DNA of 64,000 nt from Amaranthus tricolor (taxonomy: Eukaryota; Streptophyta; Magnoliopsida; Caryophyllales; Amaranthaceae), in NCBI RefSeq assembly GCF_026212465.1, contig NC_080062.1, forward strand, positions 2,797,001-2,861,000, written 5' to 3'. Positions 63,211 to 64,000 of this stretch are shown here, one piece after another. The translations under genes and the position numbers were made by a program. Position 1 is the first letter of the stretch; every line of letters starts with the position of its first letter. The notes under the pieces were generated by a model, which saw only the letters and a program-made list of their open reading frames with translations, did no database searches and was not told the origin of the DNA.

Positions 63211-63504
63211 GTTTTCCACCTCCGTTACTATCGGATAAACCTTCGTTCTCCGATCAAACCTCAAATTCCCCAGCTTTTCAACCAAAATTACTCCAATTAT
63301 TCCTTCTTCTTATCCTTATTCTCAACATCAAATTCAAATTCAAATTCAAATTCACAAAAACTTCCACCAAAATTGACCAAAAAATTTTCAAAATTCGTGT
63401 AAAAATTGTTCTTATGAATTAAAAACAAGAATGAAAGAATTTAAGAGGTTTTACAAAATGTAATTATTTTTTCAACAGTTTTGTAGTTATTCAAATATTA
63501 ATTT

Positions 63505-63603
63505 CTAGAAGGTGAAATTGATGAATTTATAAGATTTTTGAATTTGATCCAAAGGAATCATACCCAAAGGATGAAGAGGAAGAAGGAAAGCGGAAATGGT
63601 CAT
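63505..63603 (-). other. Possible upstream ORF in the DUF506 leader (32 aa)
   Basis: Between the TATA box and the main start, the first ATG (63603) opens a 32-codon frame, MTISAFLLPLHPLG...NFTF, ending TAG at 63505. If the leader is unspliced this uORF would be met first by scanning ribosomes. No conservation data are available. Confidence 0.35.
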
Positions 63604-63629
63604 TTAAAGGGAATGAAGAGAGAGAATTC

Positions 63630-63640
63630 TTTTTATAGGA
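63630..63640 (-). promoter_or_regulatory. Candidate TATA box of the DUF506 gene
   Basis: TCCTATAAAAAG on the minus strand, followed by a CT-rich AATTCTCTCTCTTC leader, about 420 bp before the first ATG. Confidence 0.5.
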
Positions 63641-63761
63641 CGAAAATGTCCTTCTGTATTTTTCGAGATAGTGTCGTTATTATTACCTGGGTATAAACGC
63701 ACTAATTTATTGAGCCAATTATTTTTATTTTTACTGTGGAGCTGGAAACTGCGGGGTTTTA

Positions 63762-63768
63762 ATAATAA

Positions 63769-63805
<37 letters not shown>
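63762..63805. repeat. (TTA)n microsatellite
   Basis: About 13 uninterrupted TTA units in an AT-rich stretch upstream of the DUF506 gene. Confidence 0.95.
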
Positions 63806-63807
<2 letters not shown>

Positions 63808-64000
63808 ATTAAATAAACTAATATAGTGTTTGGAAACAAGTATAATGAAGAATTTGAGAATGACAAGAATTGGATAGTCATTTTCAAATTCTCTACTTTT
63901 ACTACTTTAAAAATAATGGTTGAATTTGATCTAAATTCAAATTTAAAAATTTTTAATTTGCCAAACAATAAATTTGAACCAATTTTAAATATTGTAAATA

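Overview
This is plant nuclear DNA, almost certainly a dicot. It has spliced genes with GT-AG introns, very AT-rich intergenic DNA, and several plant transposon types: hAT, RTE-type LINE, Cassandra-like TRIM, Stowaway-like MITEs and LTR elements. Caryophyllales would be plausible, but the sequence does not prove a lineage. Nothing suggests bacterial or organellar origin.

Layout. (1) 1-2500: AT-rich DNA with small MITEs and one intact single-exon minus-strand gene of unknown function (1658-2350). (2) 2600-41600: a tandem array of RING-H2 finger genes, predicted E3 ubiquitin ligases. Six copies have intact reading frames (R1 4461, R2 17255, R3 20370, R4 23485, R5 36250, R6 39369, all plus strand). 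There are also two equivalent broken copies (11002 and 30030), one eroded copy (41357), two units that lost the whole CDS (about 7265-8600 and its duplicate), and 3' end fragments of a second paralogue behind every intact gene. R2-R3-R4 repeat with an exact 3115-bp period. Embedded in the array is a block with a Cassandra-like solo LTR, a 5'-truncated RTE LINE and a complete 3.8-kb hAT transposon with a full transposase gene. This block occurs twice, about 19.02 kb apart, with the same target-site duplications in both copies. It was therefore copied by unequal exchange and not by fresh transposition. The junction lies near 25,060.

(3) 43259-45608 (minus): a five-exon gene for 40S ribosomal protein SA (uS2), with a 404-bp hAT-type MITE in intron 3 and a LINE 3' scrap in intron 1. 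(4) 46949-53267: a three-level nest, in which a small hAT-type element is split by a 6.0-kb LTR-type element, itself split by a 2.4-kb LTR-type element. Each level has its own target-site duplication. (5) 53436-54240: a promoter and leader-intron-like region that shares about 250 bp with the promoter of the broken RING copies, although no coding sequence follows. (6) 56870-56952: a tRNA-like Pol III candidate. (7) 57805-58885: a GC-rich hAT-like remnant. (8) 60166-63210 (minus): a three-exon DUF506 (PDDEXK_6) gene with a possible upstream ORF.

The conserved genes (RPSA, DUF506 and the unknown gene) are ordinary single genes with no visible functional link. The distinctive part is the RING array. 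It is a young, still-homogenising gene cluster whose architecture can be read as a history: unit duplication, TE insertion, 19-kb unequal crossover, then 3.1-kb local amplification. I found no CRISPR array, no rRNA gene and no clearly new enzymatic system.
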